Below, in pieces: positions 23,176-36,064 of a DNA stretch of 64,000 bases. This stretch comes from Lactifluus volemus (taxonomy: Eukaryota > Basidiomycota > Agaricomycetes > Russulales > Russulaceae). Position 1 is the first letter of the stretch; every line of letters starts with the position of its first letter. Under the pieces are notes generated by a model. That model made no database searches and had not been told where the DNA came from. It was given only the letters and a program-made list of their open reading frames with translations. The stretch spans positions 62,001 through 126,000 of the forward strand of contig WTXI01000047.1 in NCBI GenBank assembly GCA_022376515.1, given 5' to 3'. The position numbers and the translations under genes are program-made.

Positions 23176-25624
23176 TTAGATCGGGTGTCGTAATGACAAA
23201 TTCACGGCGAATTCCAGAGGACGAACGCGATAGTCATCTTTCGCTATAGTCACTGGAACGGCTGCGCTGTCCTGGAAGACAAGGAGCTTATTAAAACCGT
23301 CACGGTATTTTGGCCACTTAATCGGCTGCTGGCAGTTGGGGTCAAGGTTTCGAGTGAAACAGATGAAATAATCTGTTAGCTCTCCATCACCAAATGCGTT
23401 CAGGATATCTGAGCCGTGGGCCTAGATATGATATTAAGTTCTGTTCGTGGCAGATATATAGTGACACCCTCACCGCCCCAACGAAAGGGATATCTTTGCC
23501 ACGTTTGTAAACTAAAGAACGTTGGGTGAGTGATAGGTTCGAGTACGCGGACTCGGACATACTGAAAGCCCACGAGTCCTGCTTGCTGGCCTGATATTTC
23601 AACAGCCACCGGCGAGGACCGTGGAATGTAATGTCCCCTTGTATTGCCGCGATTCGCTTGAACTGACCACTCCTGGTCAAAGTAATCTCAATCCAGTCGA
23701 CCCAGGAGAGGATCGAAGTTAAAAGTACCAAGTATATTCCTGATCCCCGTATTAAAGGGGCAGCCTGCCGAGGGGTCGTCTGGATAATACTGTAAGAGCA
23801 AGTCCACCTCGCTTTTCGACGCATTCGGCATCATAAATGACCTCATGAATTCGTTCACTTGATCCGTGGTGCTGCGGTCTATTTAGGACTAATGCTGAGA
23901 AATGAATGCATATATAACCCACGTCAGATTCGCAGACGCCACAGAGAACAAAGAACCCTCGTCATCACAATTTCCTGAATTGAGGTAAGCACTTTATCGT
24001 CTTCAATTTACGAGAATCCCATGCCTGTAATCATTGGGACATCTGCAACATGGCCACGCACAACCGCATATTGAGGTGGCTCTGTCAAGAAATCGCCATC
24101 AACACGCGGTAGCCAGCTAAGTGCAAGTCCCTGCAGATTCCGTCAATGAAGGTACGGTCGACTATGCATTTGCTTTCACCTGGTATGCAAAAAAGTTGGG
24201 CGAAATATCCATAGCATACTTGAACCTGTTATACGGAACTTTGCGGAGACAGTCAGCGTATCGGAGCTGCTACCGCAGCCTGCGTTCTTGACTAGAGCAT
24301 CATAATATGGCTGGCCATGTTCAATATCTCCGACGGGGACAGGGCCACCCGACTGCATGATAGCGCCTCGAAACAGGCCTTCCTGATTTCCATTGTTGAC
24401 CAGCATGTGCAAAGCTACTGAGATAGCACCTGCACTCTCTCCCCATCTAGTGAAATGAATAAAGACGCGTAAAAGAACGCAAATAAGATAGAACTAACAT
24501 TGTGACTTTGGAAGGGTCACCCCCAATGCTGAGACATGTTTCTGGACCCATTTTAATGCGAGACGCTCTTTAAAGTAAAGTAGATAAGTGTTACAAAACG
24601 AGCGCCCGCAGTAAGTGGACTCACGATCCTGAAGACCCAAATTGCCGATCTTCGCTTCCTTCACTTCTTTCCCAGGCAGAAGCCAAACGCTACAATAGAT
24701 AAATTTCAGGCGACCTTACGTAGTAACCGATGGGTATAACGCACCCGACACACTGTAACTTGTGAGCCTTTATTCCAACCACATTTTTCGCGGCAATCAA
24801 CTCACCGGTAGTTCATACTAACGAAAACAACTGGCTGGCCAATTTCAACGGAGCGACCAACGAGAAGCCCACCATCATAGCTTTCGAAAATATCATAGAG
24901 ATTCAGACTAATTTCACGGAAATGGCACATACATAGCAGTACCACCGATTTCAAAGCCGCCACCAAAAATCCACTAAACCATCTCCTTCGTGAGTGAATT
25001 CTAACAGCGCTGATATCTGTTATACTGCGTACGACAACACAGGAAACTCCGATGTTGATGTGGCTCCCTTAGGTGTGATTACGTTTATTGTCAAGCCTTG
25101 AGGTGGCAATTGGTCAGCGGGACACACCTAATTAAGAGAATGTGACTTACAGTCTTCGCTGTCTGGAGTCACATCTTCGTACAGTCTACTGACAATGTCG
25201 TTGATATCCTTTTCCAACCGTGGCTTCAATCCTGGAGGTAGGACCAGACGTTGTTGTGGGCAGGACGATCCAAACTTATTGACTTGGTAGATGCCTTCAT
25301 AGGGATCAAGGGGTTGCGGTAGACGCAGACGCAGGTCGGCCGTGCTAACGACAGGTGAACTGACTGCTCAATAGGTAGTAGATATGCGAGACTTACGGAG
25401 GCTGCGCATATGGTATGCCAGGAATCGGGCTGTATTACCATGGCAAGACCCGATAAAGGTCCCACTATCGAGATATGCTCGTGGATCTTCATCAGCGTCA
25501 TCGCAGAACCCAGTTCCAGCGATGAGTGTCGTTTGATCTTGTACAACAAAAGGCTTGAATGAAAGGCGAAGGCAAAGAATGCCTGGCCTGCAAAGGAGGC
25601 TAAGATGAAGGGAGTTATCTTCAT
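23176..25624 (-). pseudogene. Type-B carboxylesterase/lipase, copy 2, frame-disrupted
   Basis: Same architecture as copy 1: a MKITPFILASFAGQAFFAFA signal peptide, TADLRLRLPQP, FGSSCPQQRLVLPPG, LYEDVTPDSEDCK, the GESAG elbow and HMLVNNGNQEGLFRGAIMQS, ending at a TAA in the ATCTAA context shared by all copies. One base is missing near 24254 after GSSSDTL, where copies 1 and 3 read on into LECLR or LDCLR. Another is missing near 25038 before the VVVV-like strand. The first lesion lies in the middle of the hydrolase domain and would remove the catalytic His. Introns are at the same places as in copy 1. Confidence 0.65.
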
Positions 25625-25963
25625 GGGAAGTAAGCGCCCAGTCAAAGCCTTGATGGGGGAGGGTTTTACCTGAGGCACCCCGTCGCTGCTTTATGTTTCC
25701 ATTGGGCGTTTGGGTGGGCGCGTCAATATTCCAATCACGGTGGGGTAAATTTGATCGGAATGAATTCGGTGCACTCAAGAAAGCAACCTGGAATCCGGCG
25801 CGGGCCTCTCAAGCAAGGTGCAGACTTGAAACGTGAACCAGTTCAATCAGGTGGTCACAGCTAATCCCAAGATGTACAATGTGCTGGACCGTGAACCTTT
25901 TATCAATAACGGGAAGGGATCTTCTGAAAGGAGAACTTATCGGTTGATATCAGGTACTGAATA

Positions 25964-26138
25964 CAGTTGAAGCTCTCATAACCCATAGTGATCCGTGGAC
26001 ACCTGGGGCTATGGGTTCTGAGGGATTATGGGGTATGAGGGGTGTCAATGACCCGGCAAACCAACTTGGTGGACAAAAAATTGTACAGTATGAGGGATTA
26101 TGGGTTATGAGAGCTATGGGTTATGAGAGCTTCAACTG
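25964..26138. mobile_element. 175-bp MITE with perfect 25-bp inverted repeats and TA target duplication
   Basis: The ends are CAGTTGAAGCTCTCATAACC plus five bases, and the exact reverse complement. The element sits between TA dinucleotides. The uninterrupted site GAATATGCGCAG is present in unit 1 at about 22151-22162, so the insertion boundary is read directly. It has no coding capacity, and the right arm repeats the TATGGGTTATGAGAGC block. TA duplication and size fit a Tc1/mariner-type non-autonomous element. Confidence 0.85.
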
Positions 26139-26352
26139 TATGCGCAGATCAACCCCCCCAAAAAATTCCTATCGTAGCTGCCCCGGAAAATGTTCTACTG
26201 TTCTAGGTTAAGCCTATTATTTTCGCAGTAACGAACCACCTGCAAATATTTGCGAGAATTAACCAATGTGAGGGGAGAGACGGGCATTACTACCTCGGGG
26301 GTAACAAACCATTGGCCCTGCAGGGTTCACACGGAATCCTTGGCATCATAAG

Positions 26353-27255
26353 TTACAAGGGCGTAAGTTACGGCTTCTCCGGCACACCGACGGGCGGCCC
26401 TCGGATCCTGTTGATAGGACTCGAATCTAGAGATAAAAAATCATCAGTTCTGGGAACGGACGAGCAGGAAAATAAATGAACCAGTTTATGGTTGTACCAA
26501 ATATGTATATATAGACCATTTCAACAACGACACTTGCAGCGTGTCCGCCAACAAGGGGCGTCAGCGCTTCAAGTTCAAGTTTCTGCCTGCAACACTTTTA
26601 CGCGGGCCGCTCTCTGGTCATTTCGTTTTTTCTGGTCATTCCGTTTTTCAATTCTCACTCAACCACCACAAAATTTAGCCTACAGTATCTAGTACCATAT
26701 GAGACTATATTTCGTGCATTTTTTGATAGAAATCCTGGTGTGTACTGAAATGAAAAACAGGGCATTTGTCACGCTTGCTGACTGATGCCGTGTCGGAGTT
26801 ACAACGTCACAAATGGCAAGCTCGCGATGACTGCGAATTTAGTCATGAATACCGGCTTAACGTCACCTCCGAGTCCTCATTCCGAAACCTGTTCTTGTTC
26901 ACCCGATACTACCATGTGCTCCGCGACACGAGTATTGACCTGGGGAGATGTTCAATACACTTGTTATATCCCTTGAAAGTCTACGTATCAAATGATTGAT
27001 GGTTGAAGGGGTCAAAATTCGGTGGCCATGCGAAGTCCTACGAGGTGTGATCATGTTTGACTTGTTTATCCTTATCCGTAGACGGTTTAAATTCTCGGAT
27101 TTGAGATTTTGAAGCCCTCAATACTCGAGAATGCCAAAATTCCAAACTATATCTACACTTTGCTAATGACTGCTAATCGACCAAGTCAAATCTCTCTGCC
27201 CACCCTTTCGCCCACCTAATACTAATTCGAACACCTCACGCAGCAAACATACATC
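26353..27255. other. Intergenic stretch between esterase units 2 and 3
   Basis: No supported gene. Short ORFs on both strands lack any recognisable domain. The last part (from about 27190) shows weak similarity to the 3' flanks of the esterase copies (ACACCTCACGCAG, compare ACACGTCGCACAG), so it is probably the diverged edge of a third duplication unit. Confidence 0.35.
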
Positions 27256-29712
27256 TTAGATGGGGCGCAGTAATGACAGATTCGTGGCAAACTCCAGGGG
27301 CGAACACGATAGTTATCCTTGGCTGTGGTCACAGGAACGGCTGGATCGTCCTGAAAAACGAGTACCTTGGGACTCTGTAAATCGTATTGTGGCCATGGAA
27401 TGTGTAGGCGGCTGTTGGGGTTAAGGTTCCGAGTGAAATAGATGATGTAATCTTTCAGCTCTCCAACACCAAAAGCGTTCAGGATATCTGTGCCGTGGGC
27501 CTAGAGATGATATGAGTTCTGTTTGTGGCAAATATATAGTCGACAGTCTCACCGCCCCAATGAAAGGGAGATCTTTGCCACGTTTGTGAACTAAAGAAAC
27601 TTGTGTGAGTGATAGGTTTGAGCACGCGGACTTGGACATACGGAATGCCCAGGACTTCTGTTTGTTGGCCTGATATTTCAAGAGAAGCCGGCGGGGACCA
27701 TGGAATACAATATCCCCTTGGATTGCTGCAAGCCGCTTGAACTGAAGGCCTGGTAGACGTTTAAGCCGACCAGGGGAGAGAATTCACAATAAACTTGAAC
27801 ATACTATACATGTTCCTCAACCCTGTATCAAATGGGCAGCCAGCCTTAGGGTCATCTGGATAATAACGCAGGAGCAAGTCCACCTCTTCTTTCTTGGCAG
27901 TTGGCATCATAAACTTCGTGAGGAATTCGCCCAGTTCAGCTGTTGTACTGCTGTCTGCTTAGGACTAGCGCTAAGAAATGAGCACATATTGGACCCACGT
28001 GATAGTGTTGGCCGCCAGTGAGAACAAAGAGCCCTCGTCTTCACAATTTCCTACAATGAGATAAGCACTTTCTCGTCTTTCACTACAAAAATCACATGCC
28101 TGTATCATAGGAACATTGGCAACATGGCCACGCAAAACCGAATGTTGAGGTGGCTCTATCAAAAATCGCCATCAACGCGGGGTAGCCAAGCAAGTGCAAG
28201 TCCCTGCAAATTCAATGAATGAAGGTACGGTCGACGATACATCTGGCTTCACCTGGGGTGCGAAAAAGTTGGGCGAAGTGTCCATAGCATACTTGAACCT
28301 GCCGTATGAAACATTCCGGAGACACTCTAGCGTGTCGAGGCTGCCGCTGCAGGCCGTTTTATCGACCATCCAGTCGTAGTATTGCTGGCCATTTTCAATG
28401 TTTCCGACGGGGATGGGGCCACCTGACTGCATGACTGCGCCTCGAAATAGGCCCCCCTGATTTCCCTTGTTGACCAGCATATGCAAGGCTACTGAAATAG
28501 CACCTGCACTCTCCCCCCATCTGGTGAAATAAACAAAGACTCAAAGAGTGAAAGAAAATAAGGCTAACATTGTGACTTTGGAAGGATCACCTCCAAATGC
28601 GGAGATATATTTCTGGACCCATTTTAATGCGAGACGCTCTTTTCATGTAGATAAGTGATACGAAATGAACGACGATCGGTGAACTCACGATCTTGAAGAC
28701 CCAAATTGCCGATCTTCGCTTGCTTCACTTCTTTCCCGGGCAGGAAACCAAACGCTACACAAGCAGATAAATTCCACCTTACATGGTTAGGCGGGGGATA
28801 TCATGATAACGTACCTGACACACTGCAGCTATGAGTCTCTATTCGAGTCGCATTTTTCACTCACGGCAATCACTCACCGGTAGTTCATGCTAACGAAAAT
28901 AATTGGTTCTCCAATTTCAACTGAGCGGGAAACGACAATCCCACCAGGGTAACTTTTTGGAGAGATCTCAACTCTGACTGACTTGTATAGAAAGTGACAT
29001 ACGTAGCAGTGCCACCAACTTCGAAGCCGCCGCCAAAAATCCACTAAATCGTCCTTCATGAGCGAATGCAAGTAGCACTGGATGTATGCCATAGTGCTTA
29101 CGACAACGACAGGCAGCCGCGACTTTGGTGTAGCAGTCGCAGGTGCGATACGTTTATTGTTAAGCCTTGAAAATGGAAATTAGCCGGCAGGAGATAATCC
29201 ATCAAGAGGTAACTTACAGTCTTCGCTGTCTGTAGTCACATCTTCATACAATTGACTAATAATTTCTTTGATAGGCTTTTCCAAACTTGGCAGTAATCCA
29301 GGAGGCAGGACCAAGCGTTGTTGTGGGCAGGACGGCCCAAACGAATGGGCCCACTGCCGGCCTTTGTAGCGCCCAAGGGCTTCAGGCAAGCGTAGACGCC
29401 GGTGGCACGTGCTAGGGTATGTTATATAAGCCTGAAAGTTACGTGCTATACGGCGGGGGTGGTAATTAACAACAAGACCTACGGAGGTTGCGCGTATGGT
29501 ATGCCCAAGAATTGGGCCGTTTTACCTTGGCAAGTCCCGATGAAAGTTCCATCATCAAGACGTACTTCTGGAGTACCAGCGCAGGACCCGGTTTGCGTGA
29601 TCGGCGTAGTCTGATGACTCTGATCCTGTACAAGAAATGGCCTAAATGAAATGGCAAAGGCAAATGACGCCTGGCCTGCAAAGAAGGTTAAGACGAAGGG
29701 GGTTATCCTCAT
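27256..29712 (-). CDS. Type-B carboxylesterase/lipase, copy 3, nearly intact
   Basis: The most diverged copy. It has a signal peptide (MRITPFVLTFFAGQASFAFA), FLGIPYAQPP joined across an intron to TCHRRLRLPEALGRYKG, SCPQQRLVLPPGLLP, AFGGDPSKVT joined to WGESAGAISVALHMLVNKGN, and the acid/His region in the last exons, ending at TAA. The substrate-binding region CLRNVSYGRFKYAMDTSPNF reads cleanly where copy 2 is broken. One base appears to be missing near 29148 (AACGTATCGC, against AACGTCATCAC or AACGTAATCAC in the others), shifting the exon that follows LTINV. If that is a sequence error, the gene would be intact. Secreted ester hydrolase; the substrate cannot be told. Confidence 0.6.
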
Positions 29713-32700
29713 GGGAAACAGTTGCCTAGTGAACGTCCTGATGGATAACGGTTCTCCCTGCAGAGACTCAGATTTTATATCTTGCTTGGAGGCGTTGAGC
29801 GCGTTAGTAATGATAAGATCTGTCACTAAAAGTTTGATCGGAATAGAGAGAAGGCAGCAGTACTAGTTGGTCATGAAATCCGGTGCATGCCCGTCGGGTG
29901 AGGCGTTTACCCGGGACCGACAGCTTGTTCAATCGAGTTGTCACTGCCAGTGCCGATCCCAAGGATGTAAAATGAAATAACTGGCTGCACCGCACTATAC
30001 AAGGGACAATCCCAAAAAGGAGTTATATGTTGCAGCAGCCCTGGGAACAGAACGACACTGCTGGAATGGAAGGAAATTAGCTGAGACAGGGATTTGAATG
30101 CAGCCGGAATAACACGTAACAATAACTTGAATATCAGTGAGCGTTATTGAAACGATCCAATGACCAGCGGCAGCGATACCCCCACATGACCCTCTCATTG
30201 CAACGATAATTATGGTGGAGTGGGAATGAGTAGCCAAGCGGCGAGTGCATACCTTTGGTTTACGTGAATCGTAACGTGATGCCGCTTGTGCACTCCAGAG
30301 ATGTCTTGGAGAACTTGAAAGCGAAGGGTCGTCACTGGCAGGTCACGATGTCGGGCGGCTCGGACTCATGCATTGAAGACTCGACTCTTACTCAGGCTAC
30401 CCCAACGCTTACTAGAAGGCATACGAAACCAATCTGCGGCTCGACCCTCAAACTTGAGTACATGAGTCCCGGGTGTTTATAGCCCCGTTATGTGACAAGC
30501 AGAATGTCTAACGTAGATACAGAAGTCAGGTTTAGTACGGGCTTGAGCCCGGGGATGGAACTGCGAAGAGAAAAAAGTGAATGACGATGTTTTGGGCCCT
30601 GGTCCGAGTCAGGTAAATTCAAACTCACGTCCGGAGTCCATTAGCGGGAGAAATCAGCAACAAGCATACCAAACATACTCCTGTGCTCCGGATAGAGTCA
30701 GATCACCCCAGGTGGTACTTGGAAACATGACTTGAAACCGTCCCGAAATACTCTACTTTTACAGCAAATGAGTATCAGATTGGGGACGACATCGAGCCAA
30801 CCAGTAAAGGCTCCGTAATCAAGGCGAGTCAGAACTGTCGCAAAATCCACCACGAGCAAGAGTTGGGTCTGATTCCTGTTCACCTGAAGGTGTGAAGGGG
30901 CGAAGGATACCAAGGCCGCGAACAAAGCCAGAGTTACGCAAGTGATCTACATGGTCAAGCGAGTCGCTTTGGAAAACCAAAAGTATTTGGCCAGATGCAT
31001 CTGTCCTCGTAAACCCACATGGCACGGCGCGTCTTTGGAGCTGCAAGGCTCTCGTCAGATTGTCGCCTTGCCTTGCAGTGAAGGATGAAATTGCAATACT
31101 GTAGTGCCAGCTGGCTGATTACGACACTCAACACATGGCGGCCGGCACGGCCAGTTCGGCGTTATCACCAAATGCGTTTTTATTAATAGTATTGCGCCGT
31201 CCCTGGCAGGGCGCTGCATGGCTGGACCAACGGACAGCAAGGTCCACTGACAAACAAGCTCTTGACGGGTTCCAATGTGACCTGTGACCTGGGACGGATC
31301 GAGTGATTACTCTACAAGTTAACATAGGCCTTCCGAGGAAATGACAAAACTGGGGCTCCATCGGCGCCTGATAAGTGGGCACGAATGACGTAGCCATGTT
31401 TAGCTTTCGCTTCAAGTTTTTCGCTTTGGGACTTTCACGAAAACTAGTTAGATGGTGTTGAACGACATGAGCTCAACTAGGGTTAAACACTGGAACCGTA
31501 CTACAAGGCGGACGCTGTGATCACAAAAAACTGTCATTAATAACATTAAATCAACAGACTCGGACCTATCATAAGTTAATTTGATTCGGAATGGTAGCGG
31601 GGCGCACTTGGCATCCAGACCTAGTCGCAACTTTATGAAATAATCTTTGTCTTCATAAGAGAAAGGCTTGACTGCGGGCGTGTCGGCGCAAAGTATCGAT
31701 CCTATTAGGTTATATTCATGAGGTGGTGAGAGCGCGATGAGCGTAATTTCTCGTTGCGTACGGTACTAAGGCGGGCCCGGAGTGGTGATGACGCCTATCC
31801 GCCGATCGCCCGTAATGCCTCCGAGTCCCCGCACCTGCCACGTTGGCATATGGAGGTACATGACCATACTGAAAAAGTTTTTTTTGACGCATGTAGCGGG
31901 GTGCCTTTGGTACAAAGTAAATACTGTAGTAGTAGAGCAACCATGGATCTTGCAGCTTTCTCCGAGTCGTTTTCCACGCCATCACTTGAGAAAATACGCA
32001 CCTTCCCAGATCGATGGGAACATTGCTTCTATCAATCAAAGTTCTACTTGAGCCCTCCCTCCGGAACCAGTATTGTATTTCGTCATTCAGGTTCAGGTCA
32101 GATCGACGGCACAATTTGAACGCGGAATATTTGCACGCATTTCATGGAAGCGGACAATGGACCAGTCACCAGTCACGTAATTGCCCTGATTTAGAAAGTC
32201 AAAGCTGGACACCAAGTTTAGCATAGGTATGACTGATTCACTGATTCAAGCTTATTGTTGTTTTCTGGAAGCAGATGGGCGTTTACAGTATCTCAGGCAG
32301 TCATTATCGTAACCGCAAACTGAGTGCGGTGATAGTACGCGGTGAACTGAATTGACATTCCTTATTACTAAAAACCACGATTGTTGTGTATGATAATGTA
32401 TCTGTTCGTTTTCCTTCCCTTCTTTCCCCGGGGGTTATGCATAAAGTCACTCGGAGCAAAGTGGGGGAACACCAATCGCCCCAGCACCTTTGTGCTCGAA
32501 CGAAAATGCACAAACGAGAAAGGGGGGAGGGAATGAAAAAAAAAAAAAACCAGTATAAGTACGGTACATACGTTTTTGAACTTGACATGCCTCTCTACTC
32601 TATCATCTGCACACGACTGTAGGGGTGATGATCCCGAAGAAGACCTACGTGAATCCATGTATATCCGAGCAGTGGCATCTTCGCTCACTGTCGGGACAGA

Positions 32701-32758
32701 CAACTCCTCTACCCGCAACAATAAAATATGAAGCAGGAAAGATGGATTAGATATGGGC
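29713..32758. other. 3-kb gene-poor stretch
   Basis: I found no domain-bearing frame. ORFs of 75-133 codons occur on both strands (for example 31754-32119 plus and 31716-32114 minus), but they overlap antisense and lack introns or known motifs. The left part (29713-30240) is the upstream region of esterase copy 3. The right end (about 32300-32750), with an A13 run near 32537, precedes the Yrb2-like stop and probably holds its 3' UTR. Confidence 0.4.
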
Positions 32759-35203
32759 CTATGCGTGAGGGATGTTATCGTTGATCGCCTTCAGAAGATC
32801 TGCAGCGGCCTGCGCGCTTCCCACCTGAGAACCAAGAAAGGCAAGACACGTTTTAGCCTTGCGTTGTGGAATAAAGAGAAGAGAACACACCCGCAGGTTG
32901 TAATGTGTTGTCCCACTGGACGTCAACACGCTAAACCGAAGGTAGCGCGGGTCTTGAGCGATGGAGCAACTCATGCCCCGAAAGAGCGTCACATTCAACA
33001 TTACCGCGTATACAGCATCCTTCCGCATCACTTGCGCGAGGCGAAGGAAGAAGGGAAAAAGAGTCAATCCGAGCATTCCCAGGATGTCAGCATAACCAGA
33101 GACAGCTCACCGAGTCGTGCACCGCCGCGGTCCTCTCGCCGTCTATTGAGACGGAGTATGCCTGTCCCACGTTCCTTCCACTGGTTCTGCTCGCTGAGCA
33201 TAAATAGCTTTCCTCGCACACTGTGCACGGTTTCGTCCTCTTCCTCGCCCGTGAGGACTATACAAGGAAAAGGGTTGAGGTGGCGCTCTCTAGGAGTGCA
33301 ATAGCGGCACTCACCCTCCTGCTCAGCCCATTTACCACCCGAGGCAAGCTCCCCCAGATCCCTCCTTCGCCTTCATCTTCCTCGTCGCCACCTGAACCCG
33401 AACCGGCTCTTAAACGCTCTCCAAAAGTCTTTTCCGCCCCTGCGCTGCCTTCACGCCAACTACTACGCTCACCGCCGTCACCAGGAGGGCCACTTTCGCT
33501 TTCTCCACGAGCGCGCTTGGCCGCTGGGGCACCACTCGCGCTGAACAAACCCTGAGCACCCCCCGCGGCATATGACGCAAATGGGTTCGACCGTGGGCCA
33601 CCTCCAGGACCGGAGAACCCGAACGTCGCACAGGTGAACGGGCACGCGCTGCGGCGGACGCGAATGGTGATGCAGCGGCGGCGAAAGCTTCGAATCCCGT
33701 ACGCTTGGCGGGAGTTGGGCTCGCAGCGCGCTGTACAGGTGAACTGGGGACCGTCTTGGGTGGAGAGCTGGGAATGGAGGGAGCTGTAGTCAAAATGGTA
33801 GCCATGTTTGGAGTTGCAGCTGATGGAGCTGTGATCGTAGTTGTGGTCGTCGTCGAGACCGTGGTATTCTTGGTAGAAGTGGACGAGGCACCGAAGAGGC
33901 TGGGTCCTTTAACGGCCGAAAATGGTGATCCCATTCCGGCGTACGCGAGGAAACCGCCGCCTCCCTGGATGCATGTTAGTATACCCAAGTCTTACACGAT
34001 CGAGACAGAGAACGACCCACGAAAGCGGACGCAGGTCTAGATCTTGGTGATGCAGGCGCGCTCAGAGGATGGAGATCTGTCCCTGCCCCACTCTTCTTCC
34101 TCGCCGGTTTTTCCGTTTTTTCTTTGTCCTTGTCTTTCTCGGGAGGTGGGGATGCACGTTTCGCTTCGCGTGGGTTTGGATCCAGGTCACTATCCTCATC
34201 CTCACGAGGACGCTTCGTGGCGCCATCAATTTCAGACAGCGGGGGTGTGGGCCGTTTGGTCTCTGGTGGATCGGCATTCTGGTGGGCGGCTCGTCCTGCG
34301 AAGGCAGGCTACCTTGGCCATCCGTTTCATGCGTCGGTTCGGCAGCGGACTGTGAGATGGGTTTGGGAGAAGATGAGGCCGGGTCTTCTTTAGTAACGGA
34401 GAGAACGGCGGCAGGTGGTGGCGCAGCATCTGGCACCACTGAGGCAGTGGTAGTCGGTTCTCCTATTTGGGCTGCTGCGTCTCCGGTAGACGCTTCCCCG
34501 ATGCCAGCTTGGTTCTGCAATTCAGGGGTCGTAACAACAGATGTTGGGGATGATGTCCCAATCTGGGATTGTAGTTCTGGAGGCGCCGTGGGTGCTGGGA
34601 GGGCGCCTCGACTGTCTTGCAGCGTGTCCTGCTCATTTCGCCAAACGGTGTCCTCAACACCCTCACATATTGGGCGGACTTTCAGTTCATCCGGTGGCGA
34701 CGGTTGTGGGGATGGGGAAGGGTCTTCATGGTCCGACGTATCGACAAAGACAAAGTCACCGTCTTGTTCGTCATTGTCATTTTCATCGACCTCAACGGGG
34801 GTAGAGAGGGCACGACTCTTCTTCACAGGAGACCGCGAGCGATTTTCATGCGTAGCGGGTTCCTGTTCCCATCAGAGAGGTCAAACGGGCGTGGTCAATG
34901 CTTTAAATGAACTGATTACGTACAATATCATCGGGACGTGGGGTTGAGGGTTCGAGGGATACCTCGCGTTCCCGCTTCTGTGGAATTGCGAGATCTAAGT
35001 AGGACATGGAATGAGTACAAAGAGAAACGTGTGGAGGAGCCAAGCGAGGCGAACGCACCGGCGCCGCGTGCAACGCTAGGCTCGGCGTCGAGATCTGAAT
35101 GGAGATTGTCTACTGAAGGCGCATCACTAGCATTTTCCTTTGACAAGGGGGTTAAAGGTGATTGCTGCTCGTCTTTAGCTAAGGAAGGGCGAGACTGGGA
35201 CAT
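32759..35203 (-). CDS. Ran-binding protein, Yrb2/Hba1 (RanBP3-like), with RanBP1 domain
   Basis: Nuclear cofactor for Crm1-dependent export that binds Ran-GTP. It begins MSQSRPSLAKDEQQSPLTPL. The next exon encodes KREREVSLEPSTPRPDD, a block characteristic of fungal Yrb2. A long acidic, disordered part follows, then a basic NLS-like stretch (DGATKRPREDEDSD). FG-like sites come next (GPSLFG, SPFAS, GLFSASG). The C-terminal RanBP1 domain has VHSVRGKLFMLSEQNQWKER, GTGILRLN, ARLVMRKDAVYAVMLNV and DPRYLRFSVL, ending NDNIPHA. One intron carries a perfect TACTAAC branch site near 33975. Between about 34240 and 34290 the likely frame changes without an obvious intron, so a small indel is possible. Lies 116 bp from the DHFR stop. 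Confidence 0.8.
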
Positions 35204-35302
35204 GATGAGAGGGGATGAAAGTGTTGTGTGGTGCGTAAAGAGGACCCTCTATTGCTATTGCCATTTCAGTCTGACCGATCTCCTCGTGCCCCTGCCAGTG
35301 CC

Positions 35303-35326
35303 CTCACTCACTCACTCACTCACTCA
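35303..35326. repeat. (CTCA)6 microsatellite at the DHFR stop
   Basis: Six perfect CTCA units overlap the DHFR termination codon on the opposite strand. Length changes here would alter only the stop context and 3' UTR. Confidence 0.8.
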
Positions 35327-36064
35327 ACCAACCACATCTCAAATTCATACTTTACACCACCCTCCTCTTGCACCCCCTTTGGCACCTCAAATCCCACCCA
35401 ACTACTCAGCGCATCATGCTCAGCCCGTTTCCACTTCCCTCCGCCTTCTCCACCGACAAAATCCGGCATGAACACATCGCACCCCTCGAACGACGGCTCG
35501 ATAATTCGCGTGAGAAGCACACGCTCTGCAAGCGGCAGCGCCGCGGCGTAGAGTTTGGCGCCGCCAATCACGAAGACGCGATTTGCATCCGCAGCATTTG
35601 CGCGGTCGAGTGCGGCGTCGAGGCTACGGGCGAGAATCGGCACATCTGATGATGCGCCGCCTCCATTCTCTCCCTCTTTGTCCTTCTCCACACCGGCATC
35701 AGTTCCAGAAACGGATCTGGAGTCCGTAGCACAGTGAGTCAGTCCGGCAGTGATCAACTATCGGGGCGGGGAGGAGTCGGCCCCACACACGCACGCACAG
35801 GTTGTATTCTGCCTGATGTGATACGACGATATTGATCCGCCCTGCAAGTGGGCGAAAACGGGGTGGTATGCTCTCCCATGTCACGCGACCCATCACGATG
35901 GCGTTCTTTTTGTTCTCTTTGTCCCCATCGTCCCCCGTATCGCATCCTCCAGTCGTCACCCGAGCAAAGTATCTCAACTCTCGCGGTAAGCGCCACGGTA
36001 ACTTGCTTCCCTGCCCGATCCCGTTGTTCATCGTCGCCGCGACAATGAGCGTTACGCGATTCAT
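35320..36064 (-). CDS. Dihydrofolate reductase
   Basis: Reduces dihydrofolate to tetrahydrofolate with NADPH for thymidylate and purine synthesis. Two exons (36064-35799 and 35716-35320) give 220 residues, a usual fungal length. Motifs in order: MNRVTLIVAATMNNGIGQG, LPWRLPRELRYF (Met20 loop with the catalytic Glu), AIVMGRVTWESIPPRFRPL, INIVVS, VFVIGGAKLYAAAL (NADPH site) and LTRI. The C-terminus is YEFEMWLVE. An acidic or Gly-rich insertion (about residues 90-115) is typical of basidiomycete forms. The second Met at 36064 was chosen because the family starts there; an upstream in-frame Met exists at 36100. The frame is intact across the intron. Confidence 0.92.

Larger units (their letters stand above)
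22850..26352. repeat. Direct duplication, unit 2 (esterase copy 2 plus flanks)
   Basis: Second copy of the unit at 18893-22385. It differs by many substitutions, small deletions in the 3' flank, and a 175-bp MITE insertion at 25964-26138 that unit 1 lacks. Homology ends near CACACGGAATCCTTGGCATCA. Confidence 0.75.

Noticed and set aside
31716..32119. Overlapping antisense ORFs of 121-133 codons as a gene
   Set aside because: Both strands are open at once, no intron or domain is visible, and the plus frame EKVFFDACSGVPLV resembles nothing I know. Left as gene-poor DNA.
33223..34947. Long plus-strand ORFs opposite the Yrb2-like gene
   Set aside because: They are shadows of the GC-rich, low-complexity minus-strand exons; the minus strand has the RanBP1 domain and KREREVSLEP block.
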